From positions 2,910,700 to 2,974,699 of the forward strand of contig NW_003314263.1 of NCBI RefSeq assembly GCF_000143415.4: a stretch of 64,000 nucleotides of DNA. Reading direction: 5' to 3'. Below, in pieces: positions 11,460-22,734 of the stretch (positions are counted from its first letter, which is position 1; every line of letters starts with the position of its first letter). The notes beneath the pieces were generated by a model, which did not search any database, was not told the origin of the DNA, and was given only the letters and a program-made list of their open reading frames with translations. The position numbers were made by a program, and so were the translations under genes. Origin of the DNA: Selaginella moellendorffii. Taxonomy: Eukaryota > Streptophyta > Lycopodiopsida > Selaginellales > Selaginellaceae.

Positions 11460-11830
11460 AGCGGAGCATTCATTCCAGGTGCTAAGCTTGTGGCGGAATG
11501 TACACGAGTGAAGCCTTGCACGTCCCTTCCTTACAGGTCTCTGTCTAGTTTGGATAGAAACCTCTTTCCTTCTTTTGTTAAGTGTAGTTCTTCCATTCCA
11601 TCTGAAGACCCTCTGAAGTTACATGACTACCGGCTGCTTGGAAAACCTTGATGAAGCTTATGAGCACGAAAGAGTCGCTTCACAATGCCATGGTCCTCGT
11701 AATGAGGATCGACAAAGACATCGCAATTTCGAGGTTGTGGAAACTTTATTTTTCTGGTTACTGAATTCGTTAGCGATGTGCTGGCCACAAAGTTTCCTCG
11801 CCTTATAATAGATCACTTCGATTTATTGTG
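11460..11830 (-). repeat. Unidentified gene relic repeated five times in the window
   Basis: Related stretches are 12960-13130, 17930-18260, 34470-34860 and 35865-36120. The best minus-strand frame (at 34552-34812) contains HIANEFSNQKIKFPLPRNC, then FVDPHYEDHGIVKQLLRAHK; other copies are shifted. I do not recognise the source gene. It always sits next to sphingosine kinase shards, so the two probably moved together. Confidence 0.55.
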
Positions 11831-11879
11831 GATCTATTAAGTGAAGCATTGGTAGCTTGCCCTTCCGAGCAAACTATGT

Positions 11880-12570
11880 AAGCTGCACAGCTCCTGCTTG
11901 GTCTTTCAGCTCCTCGGGTGTGTTAAAATGATGGCCATGGGATCAGCACCGACATTCATGGATTCACAGAGAAGGGGTGCTGTGGAGGCAATCAGCGCAA
12001 GAGGACTCGGAGCTGTGGTGAGATGCTGATCATGTAAATAGATCTTCTTGCTGAGCAGTGTTGAGTGTGATTTCCTTTCCCTGGACTTTTCTTTGTTTTT
12101 CTTTAGGGAGGCCGGAGAAATCGTTTTCATCAAGACTAACCACCTTGATTGTCTGGTTGATTATATGGAAGCGCGAACTACTCCCAGCGCATTTATGTCA
12201 CAAAAGAAGGTTTTTTTTGTTTCTGCGTGACATAAAACTTTCTCTGTTTCACCAGCTTCATGTGAGAGAGATAATATCGCGCAGTACGATGGAGTTTTTT
12301 TGCATTTTTGTCGAGGTGCGTTTTGGCTTAGAGGGAGTTACGCAAGGTTTACGCTTAACCGGTATCCTCGTCGACTGGAGTGATGGAGGGAGCATTCGTG
12401 ATGGTTTTGCTGCAAAACGTTCCTTGGGGTAATCCCGACTCCAAGGTCACACTTAAGATTTCGCGTTCCCTTACGTCCATAGCAGTTTGCATATGGTCTT
12501 CTGGATCTCATTGTTCTCCGGGACTCAAGCTCATTGGCCGGCTTAGGAGAATAAAGCGGTGGAATGCAAG
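11880..12570 (+). pseudogene. Sphingosine kinase mosaic (exons 1, 2, 3, 8, 9)
   Basis: 11880-12040 matches kinase exon 1 with large internal losses. 12050-12190 covers intron 1, exon 2 and its end. 12240-12320 is exon 3 (IAQYDGVF). 12355-12440 is exon 8, including VMEGAFVMVLLQNVPWG. 12480-12590 is exon 9. The same set in the same order and orientation lies at 34865-35560, so this is part of a direct duplication of the loop segment. Confidence 0.7.
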
Positions 12571-12589
12571 AATCTCACGTATGTCTCAC

Positions 12590-13250
12590 TCGAAGCTTTC
12601 CTGGCACTGGCCAGCTATGTATATTCCGCCACAAGCTGGACATGAATGCTGCAAACTTTCAGTCGCTGCTCGTCATAAGTACGTTAAACAACAAATTCGC
12701 GCCAGGAAAGAAAAAAGAACCAAACATATCTGTGTACACTGATCGTATGCATGCCTGTTGACAATTCCAGGTTGCGGGTAGCATTTGCAGCTAGCACGAA
12801 CAAAAAAATGAAGACGATAAGAAAGAACTCACGTTGACAGTTCCTCCGTGATCGATTACCTCACCATCAACGTTGATGTATCTTCCTTGGAACACTCTTC
12901 CACCGGGAACGCTTGCACCTATATATGCATCAAAGATCAAACAAAGCCTTTATACAGGTCTCCGTCTCTTCTCGATAGAACTTATCTTCTTTTATACATG
13001 CAGATTTTCCATTCCATCTGAAGACCCAAGAGCACTTGATGGAGTTGCTGAAGATGAAAGATACGAGAGTCGCTTGACATGCCATTGTCCTCGTAATGGT
13101 GCTGGGTAGTGGAAACTTTGATCCACTGCCAATGATGATTCCCCACCAATGTGTTGCTTGCCTTCGATTGGAACAAAGTTGGCAAGCTAAAGGTCTTCTT
13201 TGTCCCAGTCTTAACCTTTTGTGTTATTCCAGGTGGAGGATTTTAGAAAA
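12590..13250. pseudogene. Mixed relics between kinase shards and inhibitor relic
   Basis: 12838-12915 is the reverse complement of kinase exon 10 (TFPGGRVF, GGYIDVDGE). 12625-12770 and 12960-13130 belong to the unidentified relic family and a segment shared with 35760-36130. 13155-13250 is shared with 36100-36190. No usable frame. Confidence 0.5.
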
Positions 13251-13359
13251 TTGTAATACACTGGAAAAAAATTTGTCACCCAGAAATGTTAGGCAATCTT
13301 TGTATAGTGTAATGTTTGTATGATTTAAATATTGTTCATTTCAATGAATGCTTTTTCCA

Positions 13360-13640
13360 AGTGATGATGTTGTCACTTTAGACGAATGCTCCAATTGCCA
13401 TGTGCTGAAGGCTGGATGCATATATCTAGAGCCTGGAACGAGTCCAATTTGTCCCCTATTCGTCAAAAATTGTGAACCACCACCAAAATTCAAAGTCTGG
13501 ATGAGCACTTTCCACTGCCAATAAATGTTGATGACAAGTCTTCCTTTGGAGGATGCCGTGAAGATTTGTTGAGGCACAGATCTGATCTTTCTTATGTTCA
13601 GAAAGTCCACTTAGAACAACGTGGCGGAGAAAAAAACCAC
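13360..13640 (+). pseudogene. Pin2-like protease inhibitor relic
   Basis: Reads VVTLDECSNCHVLKAGCIYL then EPGT, matching residues 32-54 of the secreted protein at 39869-40632, then FVKNCEPPPKFKVW with frame breaks, a remnant around 13520-13570, and loss of the rest. One Cys of the CxxCC motif is already changed to His. The parallel relic is 36340-36580. Confidence 0.7.
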
Positions 13641-13687
13641 GCACTGCAAAATAAAGGTTGGACAATTTTTGCTTTCATAGGCTACCG

Positions 13688-15203
13688 ATGTATATCCTCT
13701 TTGTGGCGTTAATTCTCTTCTTGGTTCTCTCATGGAGTTACAAATCTCACAAAAACGTCCCCCCAGGCCCATGGGGACTGCCTCTGATCGGCCATCTTCA
13801 TTTATTGGCAGGAACACTCCCACATAAGGGATTACAATATATCTCCAAAAAGTATGGCCCCGTTGTATTCTTGAGGCTGGGAATGATGCCCACCGTGGTT
13901 ATCTCTAGCCAGGAGCTTGTCAAGGAAGTCTTTACAACACACGACGTGAATTTTGGTTCCAGGCCATACATGGTTTTAGGCGAGCATTTCAGCTACAACT
14001 ATTCGGGACTTGGGACTTGTCCATATGGGAAGCACTGGAGAGACTCTCGCAAGCTGTGTACTATAGAGCTTTTCACAGCCAAGTGCATAGATTCCTTCGC
14101 GTGGATGAGAAAGGAGGAGCTCTCTCATGCCTTGCGAGTGATTCTCGGCGGCAGCAAGCCAGTGAAGATGAGGGCGTTACTATCCAATTTTGCTTTCAAC
14201 AATATGTCCAGGATTTTGATGAGCAAGAGGTATTTTGGTGACGACGAAGTAGACAGAGATGCTGTAGAGTTTAAGGAGATGCTGAGCTCTGTTGTTGACC
14301 TGGTGATGAATCCCTGTGTTAGCAACTTGGTGCCTTGGTACTTGAGATGGCTAGACTGGCAGATCCCTCGCTACAAGCGAATCCATGCCAAGCAAGACAA
14401 CTTCTTACAAAAGATAATTGACGAGCACAAGGAGACAACACGGGAATGCAAGGACTTCCTTGATATCATGCTCGAGTTCTACGGAACAAATGTCCAGGGG
14501 GAAACACACATAAAGGCAAATCTTTTGGTAAGAGTTCTTCTATACTTTGTGATTGCCATAAATTTCATTCCAGGAGATGCTTGTCGCTGGAACCGATACT
14601 TCTGCCACCACAAGCGAGTGGCTCATGGCCTCGGTGATGCACAATCCTCGGGTTTTGATCAAGCTCCAGCAGGAGCTTGACAGAGTCGTAGGCGGCAACC
14701 GGATGGTCCAAGAATCCGACCTCCCAAAGCTCGACTATCTCCAGCTTGTCCTCAAGGAGACATTTAGGTGCTATCCTCCAGGAGTGCTACTTTTCCCACG
14801 CATGTCTACCCAGGACGTCACAGTTGCCGGCTATCACGTTCCAAAAGGGACCACTCTCCTGGTGAATGCTTGGGCCGTGCACATGGACCCGGAAGTGTGG
14901 GAGAATCCCACACAATTCCAGCCGGAGCGCTTCTTGGGGAGCTCCATCGATGTCAAAGGCCAAAACTTTGAGCTGCTCCCATTTGGAGCCGGGCGGAGAA
15001 AGTGTCCGGGAATGTCCCTGGGATTGCGAACAGTGGAGCTGCTCGTGGCAAATCTAATTCACGGCTTTGACTGGAACTTTGTACCGGGGACGACACCGTC
15101 CATGGAAGAGGTTTTCAATAGTGCTTGCTACCTCAAGACTCCACTGCAAGCCATGGCCACTCCAAGGTTACGTATGGACATCTACAAGAACATGATCATG
15201 TAA
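13688..15203 (+). CDS. Cytochrome P450, CYP71-clan type, 489 aa
   Basis: A haem monooxygenase, probably anchored in the ER membrane, oxidising a small metabolite that cannot be named from sequence. Exon 1 is 13688-14527 and exon 2 is 14574-15203, with a 46-bp intron in phase 0. I chose the ATG at 13688 because it starts the hydrophobic anchor (MYILFVALILFLVLSW). Motifs: proline hinge PPGPWGLP (25-32), I-helix AGTDTSATT (285-293), K-helix ETFR (342-345), PERF (397-400), and the haem loop FGAGRRKCPG (417-426) with ligand Cys424. All are intact. The single intron just before the I-helix is typical of plant A-type P450s. It is the only intact gene in the loop of the inverted repeat. P450 relics follow at 15460 and 36652. 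Confidence 0.93.
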
Positions 15204-15459
15204 ATGTAAAACGTGGATATATTTCTATTTTAAAATGTTTACTTAGGAGCTTTTGAATATGACTACCGCATTAAAGATGATGCTCTAGGAATCAGCATAA
15301 AAGACACATTTGACAATTGAACTCCAAGCAGTTGGGATCTCTGAGTTGTGTGGTGGATTGGTCCATAAAGATTAAAGCCCATTCTTTGGTTGGCCACCTT
15401 AATTTGAATGATGCCCAAGGAGGTATTTACCATACACAGCATAAAATTTGGTTTGAAGC

Positions 15460-15585
15460 AACCATTTCAACTATAATTGGGGCTTAAAACTTCTTCATAT
15501 GTAAAGTACTGGAAAGACACTCGTAAGTTGTTTTCCATAGAGCCAACCAAGTGCATCAATTCATTTGTGTAGACGAGGTATATAG
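15460..15585 (+). pseudogene. P450 fragment downstream of the intact P450
   Basis: Aligns with 13985-14100 of the intact gene: the sequence encoding the SYNYxGLGTCPYGKHWRD and SRKLCTIELFTAKCI region, with about one substitution per four bases and several indels. It then runs into sequence also found after the truncated P450 at 36652-37055, which breaks at the same place. It therefore looks like the end of an older second P450 copy. Confidence 0.65.
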
Positions 15586-16010
15586 TATGGATAATAGAGA
15601 CTGATTATTTGATATATTATGTAGCTCTTTCTTAGGCATGTTTTACATTCACCAAGTCCTATACCATGTTAATTGCTATATCTAAAATATACTTGAATAT
15701 TTTGGGATAAATCTTGTATATATAATGTTTATAAATTATAAACTTTTCTAAACACTTTTTAATTTAATAGTTGATATGTAAAAAGACTAGTAAAGATCCC
15801 AGCTTTGCTGGGAAAAATATATGTTGGAGTGAATAATGTATTTGTTTACTTCAAGTTAAAATAAAAAATTAAAAAGATGTGGAAAAATATAATACCACAT
15901 AACTTACTATGTATTATATGTTTCTATAAATTTAAATGATACCTCACTAAAGTTTAAAAGTTTTATTTCTAATTTAAAATTATAAAATACTTTCTTGTTT
16001 TAATCACTTA
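15586..16010. repeat. AT-rich spacer duplicated at 37056-37450
   Basis: Very AT-rich. Shared landmarks include taccatgttaattgc, ttgaatattttgggataaat and gaataa(t/c)gtatttgtttactt, in the same order at 37080-37290. Non-coding as far as I can see; part of the duplicated P450 segment. Confidence 0.65.
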
Positions 16011-16400
16011 TATGCCTCTCTTGTTGGAATCGTCAATCATCGCTTCAACTCTGTCGCGGTGTTCTTACCAGACACACCATGTTTGCCAATCAACATCCGG
16101 TGACCAGAAATTTCTTAAAGCTTCTAGCACTTGGCCATCTGAAGGAGAAAGAAGGAGAAAAAAATTAAAAGTGACAAAAAAAACTTTCTCAGTCCTCGTT
16201 ATCCTGTCTAAAACAAAACCATATTTAGTCTACCTCTTGGTCTCTTTGAATATTTCAGCAGCAGCACATCAAAGTGGGATTCTGATTTTGTCGCATGCTT
16301 CTGCGAGGTCCAAGATTAGTGATTTGGCCCAGAGTGGCTTCTTCCCGTGAGCTTGCCCTGCAGAATTCAAAAGCAGCTTAATCCAATCAGTGAAAGTGAA
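16011..16400 (-). pseudogene. Orphan-gene exon 2 relic plus HslV-like last-exon relic
   Basis: 16011-16140 is the reverse complement of exon 2 of the small orphan gene (the W-to-Q and DRxEAxID block). 16255-16390 is the reverse complement of part of exon 2 of the PPR/HslV-like gene (GQAHGKK, then ATLGQITNL and part of the EACD block), ending at the same splice acceptor (ctgcagaattc) as the intact genes. It lies outside the two arms. Confidence 0.65.
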
Positions 16401-16599
16401 ACCTTTTTCGTGACCTTAATGCGATGTCCTGGGAGTAGTGGCAAAACATTGCGCTTGTACTACCTGAACAAAAAATTCCAGGAAAAGAGCACAGCTCGTT
16501 CTAGGAGAAGATCTACTCATATGATCGAGTTCATAAGCCACAAATTCCTCTTGCGCTGATTGTCCCTCGGAATCCAAGAAAGACGGATCTCGAGCTCCA

Positions 16600-17830
16600 G
16601 CGCCATCGAGCAATACGTGTCCATTCCCGCCTATTCACAAGTATCTCTGGTATATTCTTCGCATCTCTTCACGTCGCATGTAAGATCTCTCTCGAGGCGT
16701 TGTCTTTCTTCCCCCCTAGGTCTCCATCGCCACAGCTGGCATGATCGTCCGTGGCAGAATCCATCGCGAAGGAGAAATATTTGGATCGCCAGGGCCGGGA
16801 TTTTCTTGGATCGGCTGCTGGATTATTACGGCTTCACCTCTCTTGCGATAGTGTCGATGCGTGAGCGCGTCAAGTGGATTTTCCAGCGCTGCTGTTGGCG
16901 TGATCTTCGTACTGGTGAACTTGGTTCTCATCTATCAGCTGAGAATCCGGATCGAGCTCCGGCAGCTCCAGCAAATTGGTAAGATGCCTTCTAACTTACG
17001 TATGAAGCAGGAACAAGCCGAGCTTCCACTATCTCGCCCCCGAATTCACAGCCACTGCAAATAGTTCTAGCGGTAGGAAGCCCTCAAATCAATCCACTAC
17101 TGGTAAGCTAAAAAATTTCTTCTTACAATAAAATGATGACAAGTTTCTATTCTTTTTGTCTAGTTCAAGTCTTCGATGCAATGAAAAAGAGGAGCTCGGG
17201 CTTTGCATCGACATGGTTGCAGTCAACAACATAATCCGGTGCTATAGAAGCGTGATCCAGGATGCTCTTGACCTCCAAATTGGGAAACTCTGTGGTACCA
17301 TCGGGATTCTGGTTGCTGGCAAGCATGGGAGCTTCGTGGAATTTTTCGACAGTCTCATAACGAAGATTTTACCAGATCCAATTGGCCAAATATATCTAGA
17401 AGAGAAGGACAGGGATTCGTGACGAGCCACAACTATAAATCGGCATTGCTGGGTCCGTAAGTGATGCTCGCTCCATCATAAGGGTACTGAAGATTGAGAT
17501 CTCAAGTCAAGCTCCACCATGACTTGTGAGGCAACTGCAAATTTCGTCTTCCAGCACTGCACGAGATCACGCTTTTTCATTTTTAATCACAAAAAACTCT
17601 CCGCTGTTAGGAGAGACGAGTACTAGCTCTTGCAATTGGACGCAGTGGAACAGCCACACTTGACTATCTGTTAAGGTGGCCCGCATGCCGAAGATTTTGT
17701 GTGATTGGATTAAGCTGCTTTTGAATTCTGCAGGGCAAGCTCACGGGAAGAAGCCACTCTGAGCCAAATCACTAATCTTGGACCTCGCAGAAGCATGCGA
17801 CAAAATCAGAATCCCACTTTGATGAGGTAA
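16600..17830 (+). pseudogene. Third, decayed PPR/HslV-like gene copy
   Basis: 16600-17180 repeats the leader seen at 5900-6600 with many changes. 17190-17420 encodes the PPR tail ELGLCIDMVAVNNIIRCY, then the start of the HslV-like domain (CGTIGILVAGKHGSFVEFFD). A stop follows at 17420 after a deletion that joins DRDS to the wrong frame. 17430-17700 continues the domain with missing pieces, and 17735-17830 holds the last exon start. PPR modules are almost entirely missing. Confidence 0.7.
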
Positions 17831-17929
17831 CTTAATATGGTTTTGTTTTAGAGCTGTGCAGCTTACATAGTTTGCTCGGAAGGGCAAGCTACCAATGCTT
17901 CACTTAATAGATCCACAATAAATTGAAGT

Positions 17930-18260
17930 GATCTATTATAAGGCGAGCAAACTTTGTGGCCAGCACATGGCTAACGAATTCAGTAACCAGAAAATAAAGT
18001 TTCCACTACCTCGAAATTGCGGTGTCTTTGTCGATCCTCATTACGAGGACCATGGCATTGTGAAGCGACTCTTTCGTGCTCATAAGTTTCATCAAGGTTT
18101 TCCAAGCAGCCGGTAGTCATGTCACTTCAGAGGGGTCTTCAGATGGAATGGAAGAACTACACTTAACAAAAGAAGGAAAGAAGTTTCTATCCAAAATAGA
18201 CAGAGACCTATAAGGAAGGGACGTGCAAGGCTTCACTCGTGTACATTCCGCGACAAGCTT
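17930..18260 (+). repeat. Unidentified gene relic (mirror copy)
   Basis: Reverse complement of 11480-11820. The plus frame at 17928-18116 reads NEFSNQKIKFPLPRNC and VDPHYEDHGIVKRLFRAHK before a stop. Source gene not recognised. Confidence 0.5.
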
Positions 18261-18479
18261 AGCACCTGGACATGAATGCTCAACTGCTCGTAAGAGGTAC
18301 ATTATAAAAAAATCGCAGCGTGCTACGCGAATAGAACAGAACCAGAAAGACCTGGAAAGCTGCACTGATCGTATGTATCCCCACAGCAGCACGAAAAATA
18401 AATGAAAGCGAAAAAAGATTTCTTTATCGCAGCCTGGAATTGAGACATTTGCATCGTACCACTGCTCTCAGCTATCAAA

Positions 18480-19260
18480 TCCTCGTCACAACCCCACCAT
18501 CGACATCGATGTGTCCTACTACTGGGAACGCTTTCACCTATGCATAAAAAGTGTTACGCTCTTCTTGTAAGCTTTTCGAGCGACTTACTTTGACATACGT
18601 GAGATACTTGGATTCCACCGCTTTCCCTTGCTGTATGCTTGTAAGCAGGGTGATGAGCTTGCAGTCCCGGATAGAAATTCGTCTGCAAACTGCTATGAAA
18701 AGACAACGAGATCTTAGAGTGTGTACCTTGGACTCGGGGAACGGAGTTGAAGCCTTCACTAGCCCAAGAGATGCATTGTGCTCGAGCTTCTTGAGAACCA
18801 TGTTGATCCAACGCTTAAGTCTGTCCAGATTTCAGCCGTCTCAGAGTCTCATTCCCTCTGCTGCAACTGCCACCTCACTGTTTCCTAAAGAGTAGCGTTT
18901 CACCAGTCGATGGGAGGCTGGAGACGCAATTGCCTGGAAAGTCTGTAATGACTTTAATTCTCAAGTTACAGAAATGGCATGGCTAAATCCTTGTTAGATG
19001 CTGCCGGGGAGCCTTGCAATGCTCACAACGCTATAATACACGGTGATTCGCTTTGCTTCTTGGCCTGGTCTCTGATGGGACTTAAGCAATACTATGCATT
19101 GACACTTCTTTTGGCAAACAAGCGGAGAGTGTGTACCTTAAACTCGGGCGGAGTTAAAGTCCACTCCTATGTCCTTGTATCCAGGCGCTGGAACGTAGGC
19201 AAAGACACCGAAAGTGTAGCTCTGGAGTTAGTGGCTTATTTGAGCTTCTTGAAAACCGGA
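18480..19260. pseudogene. Sphingosine kinase mosaic (mirror copy)
   Basis: 18480-18540 is the reverse complement of exon 10, and 18545-18760 that of exons 9 and 8. 18970-19060 is plus-strand exon 5 (EMAWLNPC in the wrong frame; GNGMAKSLLDAAGEPCN in the right one). 19070-19250 has the exon 5/6 intron and reversed exon 8. It mirrors 10440-11265 closely, so the breaks pre-date the inversion duplication. Confidence 0.7.
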
Positions 19261-19523
19261 TTCAATGTTGGACAAATTCTGAAACATAGCAGCACTGTTT
19301 TCATTCATTCATTCATTAATTGTTTATAGGGTCTTGCAGCGCCCACCAAGAAAACATGCGACCAACGGATTATAGTAAGCTGTTTTGATGATTTTATTTT
19401 AATGAAGATGCAACCCTCCAAATAAAGGACTGCTGTAGAATATTCCGGGAGTAAGTCACTTTTGGATGCAAGCCCTCCAAATAAAGGATTGCTGTCCAGG
19501 CATTGTTTTAGGTCGAGGTCGCG

Positions 19524-19994
19524 ATGGAGGCGATTGCCAGGCAGATGATGGAAGCCATGGTCAAGAATTATAAGGGCGATTTTATAATTGGGAAGGTGGC
19601 CATGATTGATGAACTAAGTGGGCGAGAGTACTACCTCTTGAGCTACACAGCAAAGGATTTGCCAGTGCCATATGAAGGTAGTGTGGCGACTCATGGGAAA
19701 TTTTTCCCTCGGGATGCAAAAGGTGTGAGGGCTTTGATCGTCTTTATTGTTGACGAGGATAACGACGAAGCCATGGACGTGAGGGCGGAAAGGGTATGCT
19801 ATGGCTTTTGTTTTCCACTTTTTAATTTTTTTCTCTTTTAGGTGTCTGAGGATGGCCAAGTGCTAGAAGCTGTAAGAAATTTCTGGTCACCGGATGTTGA
19901 TTGGCAAACATTGTGTGTCTGGCAAGAACACTACGACAGAGCTGAAGCGATGATCGATGATTCCATCAAGAGAGGCGAGATTCTTTTGTGCTAA
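19524..19994 (+). CDS. Small two-exon orphan protein, 140 aa (family member 3)
   Basis: Exon 1 is 19524-19793 and exon 2 is 19842-19994, with a 48-bp intron in phase 0. It starts MEAIARQMMEAMVKNYKGDF and ends with IKRGEILLC. It is the mirror of 9702-10172 with only a few changes, all keeping the frame. About 25 bp separate its stop from that of the converging PPR/HslV-like gene, as in the other arm. Function not recognised; no known motif, signal peptide or membrane segment seen. Confidence 0.65.
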
Positions 19995-20019
19995 AATTCT
20001 ATTACTCCTTAGAAAATGT

Positions 20020-21284
20020 CTAAAACAAAGCCATGTTTAGTTTACCTCTCGGTCTCTTTCTTCTCGCATATTGGTAAGAGAAGTTCTTCTTCGCAAATTT
20101 CAGCAACAGCTCATCAAAGTGGGATTTAACATTTGAATATGCATAATATTTGTCTCCGCCGCAATGTGGATCATTGTCGCATGCTTCTGCGAGGGCATCG
20201 AGCCCAAGATTAGTGATTTGGCCCAGAGTGGCTTTCTTCCCGTGAGCTTGCCCTGCAGAATTCAAAAGCAGCTTAATCCAATCTCAAGGAAACAAAATCC
20301 AACCACACCTGGCCGTGGATCTCGCAGAATACCTTCGGCATGCGGGCCACCAGAACCGATAGTCAAAAACGGCTGTTCCACTGCGTCCAATTGCAAGAGC
20401 TGGTACTGGCGCGTGTTGTCTCTCTTAACAGCGAAGAGTTTCTTGTTGTCAAAAATGAAAAAGCTTGATCTCGTACAGTGCTCATCAGCCACGCAGCGCT
20501 GGAAGACGAAATTTGCAGCTGCCTCACAAGTCATGGTGACTCCATGCTGAGCCTGACTTGACATCTCAATCTTCAGTACCATTATGATGCAGCGAGCATC
20601 ACTTACGGACCCAGCAATGCCGATTTGTAGTTGTGGCTCGTCACGAATCACAGTCACTTTCTGGTATTCCCTGTCCTTCTCTTCTAGATATAGTTGGCCA
20701 ATTTGATCTGATGCAATCTTCGTTACGAGACTGTCGAAAAATACCACGAAGCTCCCATGCTTGCCAGCAACCGCAATCCCGATGGTACCACAGAGTTTCC
20801 CAATTTGGAGGTCAAGAGCATCCTGGATCACGCTTGTGTAGCAGCGGATTATGTTGTTGGCTGCAACCATGTCGATGCAAAGCCCGAGCTCCTGAATCTC
20901 AGTGAAGAGTGCCTTGGCCATGAGATAGTTACCAGCGTTTCCCAGGATCATGATCATCGTTGAGTAGTTGGCCAGGTCATGCTGGAAACCAGGGATCGTC
21001 TTGGCCAGGATAATGTGTCTGGGACGAGGTGACGGCCGCAGCTTCCTGTCATACTTCGTCTTCACGTAGAGATCGTTTCCACGGGGCATGTCTGTGATCG
21101 CCATGAAATAGTTGCCATCGACTCCAAGGATCATGACCATCACCACGTCGTGCCGGAAGCTGGAGATTCTCATGGCCAGCGTAAAGAACTCGAGCGAGAG
21201 ATATGTGTTATGCTTCATCTTCTTGACAACCATGTCAATGATCTCGGGCTTGAGAATGTCCAGATTCTCTCTTCTCTCTTTCAT
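20020..21284 (-). CDS. Short PPR/HslV-like fusion, 394 aa
   Basis: Exon 1 is 21284-20333 and exon 2 is 20252-20020, with the same splice sites and phase as the left-arm gene. It carries the first module (MKERRENLDILKP up to RPSPRPR), then jumps to ILAKTIPGFQHDLANYSTMI, the last PPR unit, and then to a complete HslV-like domain (Thr about residue 167, IGSGGP near 309). Relative to 6603-9676 it lacks exactly 1809 bp, i.e. 603 codons, so the frame is kept. The HslV-like part differs by only a few residues (for example TKIASD against TEISSD). Function unknown; catalysis untested as for the left copy. Confidence 0.62.
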
Positions 21285-22084
21285 TGCATTCGAAGTCTAG
21301 CGTCTGGAACTAAGAACTGGATAGAAACTTGTCAGTTCCCAGTTTAAAAGAAGAACGTACCAATGCTTTCCTCTGCTAGAACTAGTCACAGTTGGCTGTG
21401 GATTTGGCGGCGAGATAGTGGAAGCTCGTCCTTCCTGCAAGAGGAGCTTCATGAGTTATGCACGTCGATCTATAAGTTAGAAGATAGCTTACCAATTTTC
21501 TGGAGCCGTGGGAGCTCGATCTACCCTGCCTGCCCGGATTCTCAGCTGGTGGATGAGAACCACGCTCTCCAATACGACGATCACGCCAACAGCACCGCTG
21601 GAACAGTCGCTTCCACGCGCTCATGCATCGATGCTATTGCAAAAGAGGTGAAGCCGTGATAATCCGGCATCCAGTCCAAGAAATCCCGGCCTAGAGAGCC
21701 TGAGCGATCAATCCCGCACTGGATTCTGCCGCAGATCTAGACAATCCCAGTGAGCTATGGCGATTGGCGACCTAGCAAGGGAAGAAAGAATGTACCTTGT
21801 GGATGATTTCTCAATGCTGCCGAGCGCCTAGAAATCCATCGATCGATCTGTAAAACCCTAGGCAGAGATCTTCTTCTCCTTCGGTGTTCTGCTGGCCGTG
21901 AAGTTAAAGATGCGGAGAATATACCAAAGATACTTGGGCACGACTAGGGCGAATTTAGGCGGGAAGGGAAGGGGATATGCTCGATTTCTGAAGAGGATGC
22001 ATTCATTGCTGCCACGTCAGCGTGCCGCCAAGGCACTGATTCAAAGTTTAGGGCGCTGCAAGAGGATTAGAAGGCAATGGAAGA

Positions 22085-22255
22085 AGATGCCCCCGCAGAA
22101 GCATGTGACAATGATCCACACTGCGGTGGAGCCAGATATTTATCCATATTCAAATGTTAAATCCCACTTTGAGTTGCTGCTGCTGAAATTTTCGAAGAAC
22201 TTCTCTTACCAATATGGTAGAAGGAGACCAAGAGGTAAACTAAACATGGTTTTGT
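22085..22255 (+). pseudogene. HslV-like last-exon relic (mirror of 5690-5800)
   Basis: Encodes remnants of EACDNDPHCGG ... YSNVKSHF and FSKNFSYQYGRRRPRGKLN. Upstream, 21898-22080 gives a basic frame (KMRRIYQRYLGTTRANLGGK), but that region is leader DNA shared with the other arm on the opposite side of the gene, so I do not call a gene there. Confidence 0.55.
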
Positions 22256-22289
22256 TTTAGACGTTTTCTAAAGAGTAATAGCGTTTTAG

Positions 22290-22695
22290 CACAAAAGAAT
22301 CTCGCCTCTCTTGATGGAATCATCTATCATCGCTTCAGCTCTATCGTGGTGTTCTTGCCAGACACACAATGTTTGCCAATCAACATCCGGTGACCAGAAA
22401 TGTCTTACAGCTTCTAGCACTTGGCCATCCTCAGACACCTAAAGGAGAAAAAAATTAAAAAGTGGAAAAAAAATTTCCATAACATACCCTTTCCGCTCTC
22501 ACTTCCATGGCTTCGTCGTTATCCTCGTCAACAATAAAGACGATCACAGCCCTCACACCTTTTGCATCCCGAGGGAAAAATTTCCCATGAGTCGCCACAC
22601 TACCTTCATATGGCACTAGATCCTTTGCTGTGTACTAACTTAGTTCATCAATCATGGCCACCTTCCCAATTATAAAATCACAGCAATCCTTTATT
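22290..22695 (-). pseudogene. Broken copy of the small orphan gene (right arm)
   Basis: Minus-strand exon 2 (22290-22438) is largely intact. Exon 1 (22490-22685) keeps the ATHGKFFPRDAKGV block and part of the GKVAMIDE block but lacks the LSYTAKDLPV middle, where the sequence reads actagatcctttgctgtgtactaactt. It mirrors 5212-5638. Confidence 0.7.
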
Positions 22696-22734
22696 TGGAG
22701 GGCTGCATCCAAAAGTGACTTACTTCCGGAATAT

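Larger units (their letters stand above)
4137..11895. repeat. Left arm of a large inverted repeat
   Basis: This stretch is repeated in reverse complement at about 17850-24245. Outer anchor: the kinase exon 5 shard near 4137-4240 mirrors 24160-24245. Inner anchor: the sequence around 11830-11895 (ggatctattaagtgaagc...) mirrors 17850-17910. Mirrored features in between include the PPR/HslV-like gene, its leader, both small orphan genes and the kinase shards. The arm is about 1.4 kb longer than its partner, mostly because of extra PPR modules inside 6603-9676. Boundaries are by eye and good to some tens of bases. Confidence 0.85.

Noticed and set aside
21898-22260. 120-codon basic plus-strand frame resembling a ribosomal-type protein
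   Set aside because: It joins leader DNA of the PPR/HslV-like gene to an out-of-frame last-exon relic; the mirror (5781-5990) has a different end.
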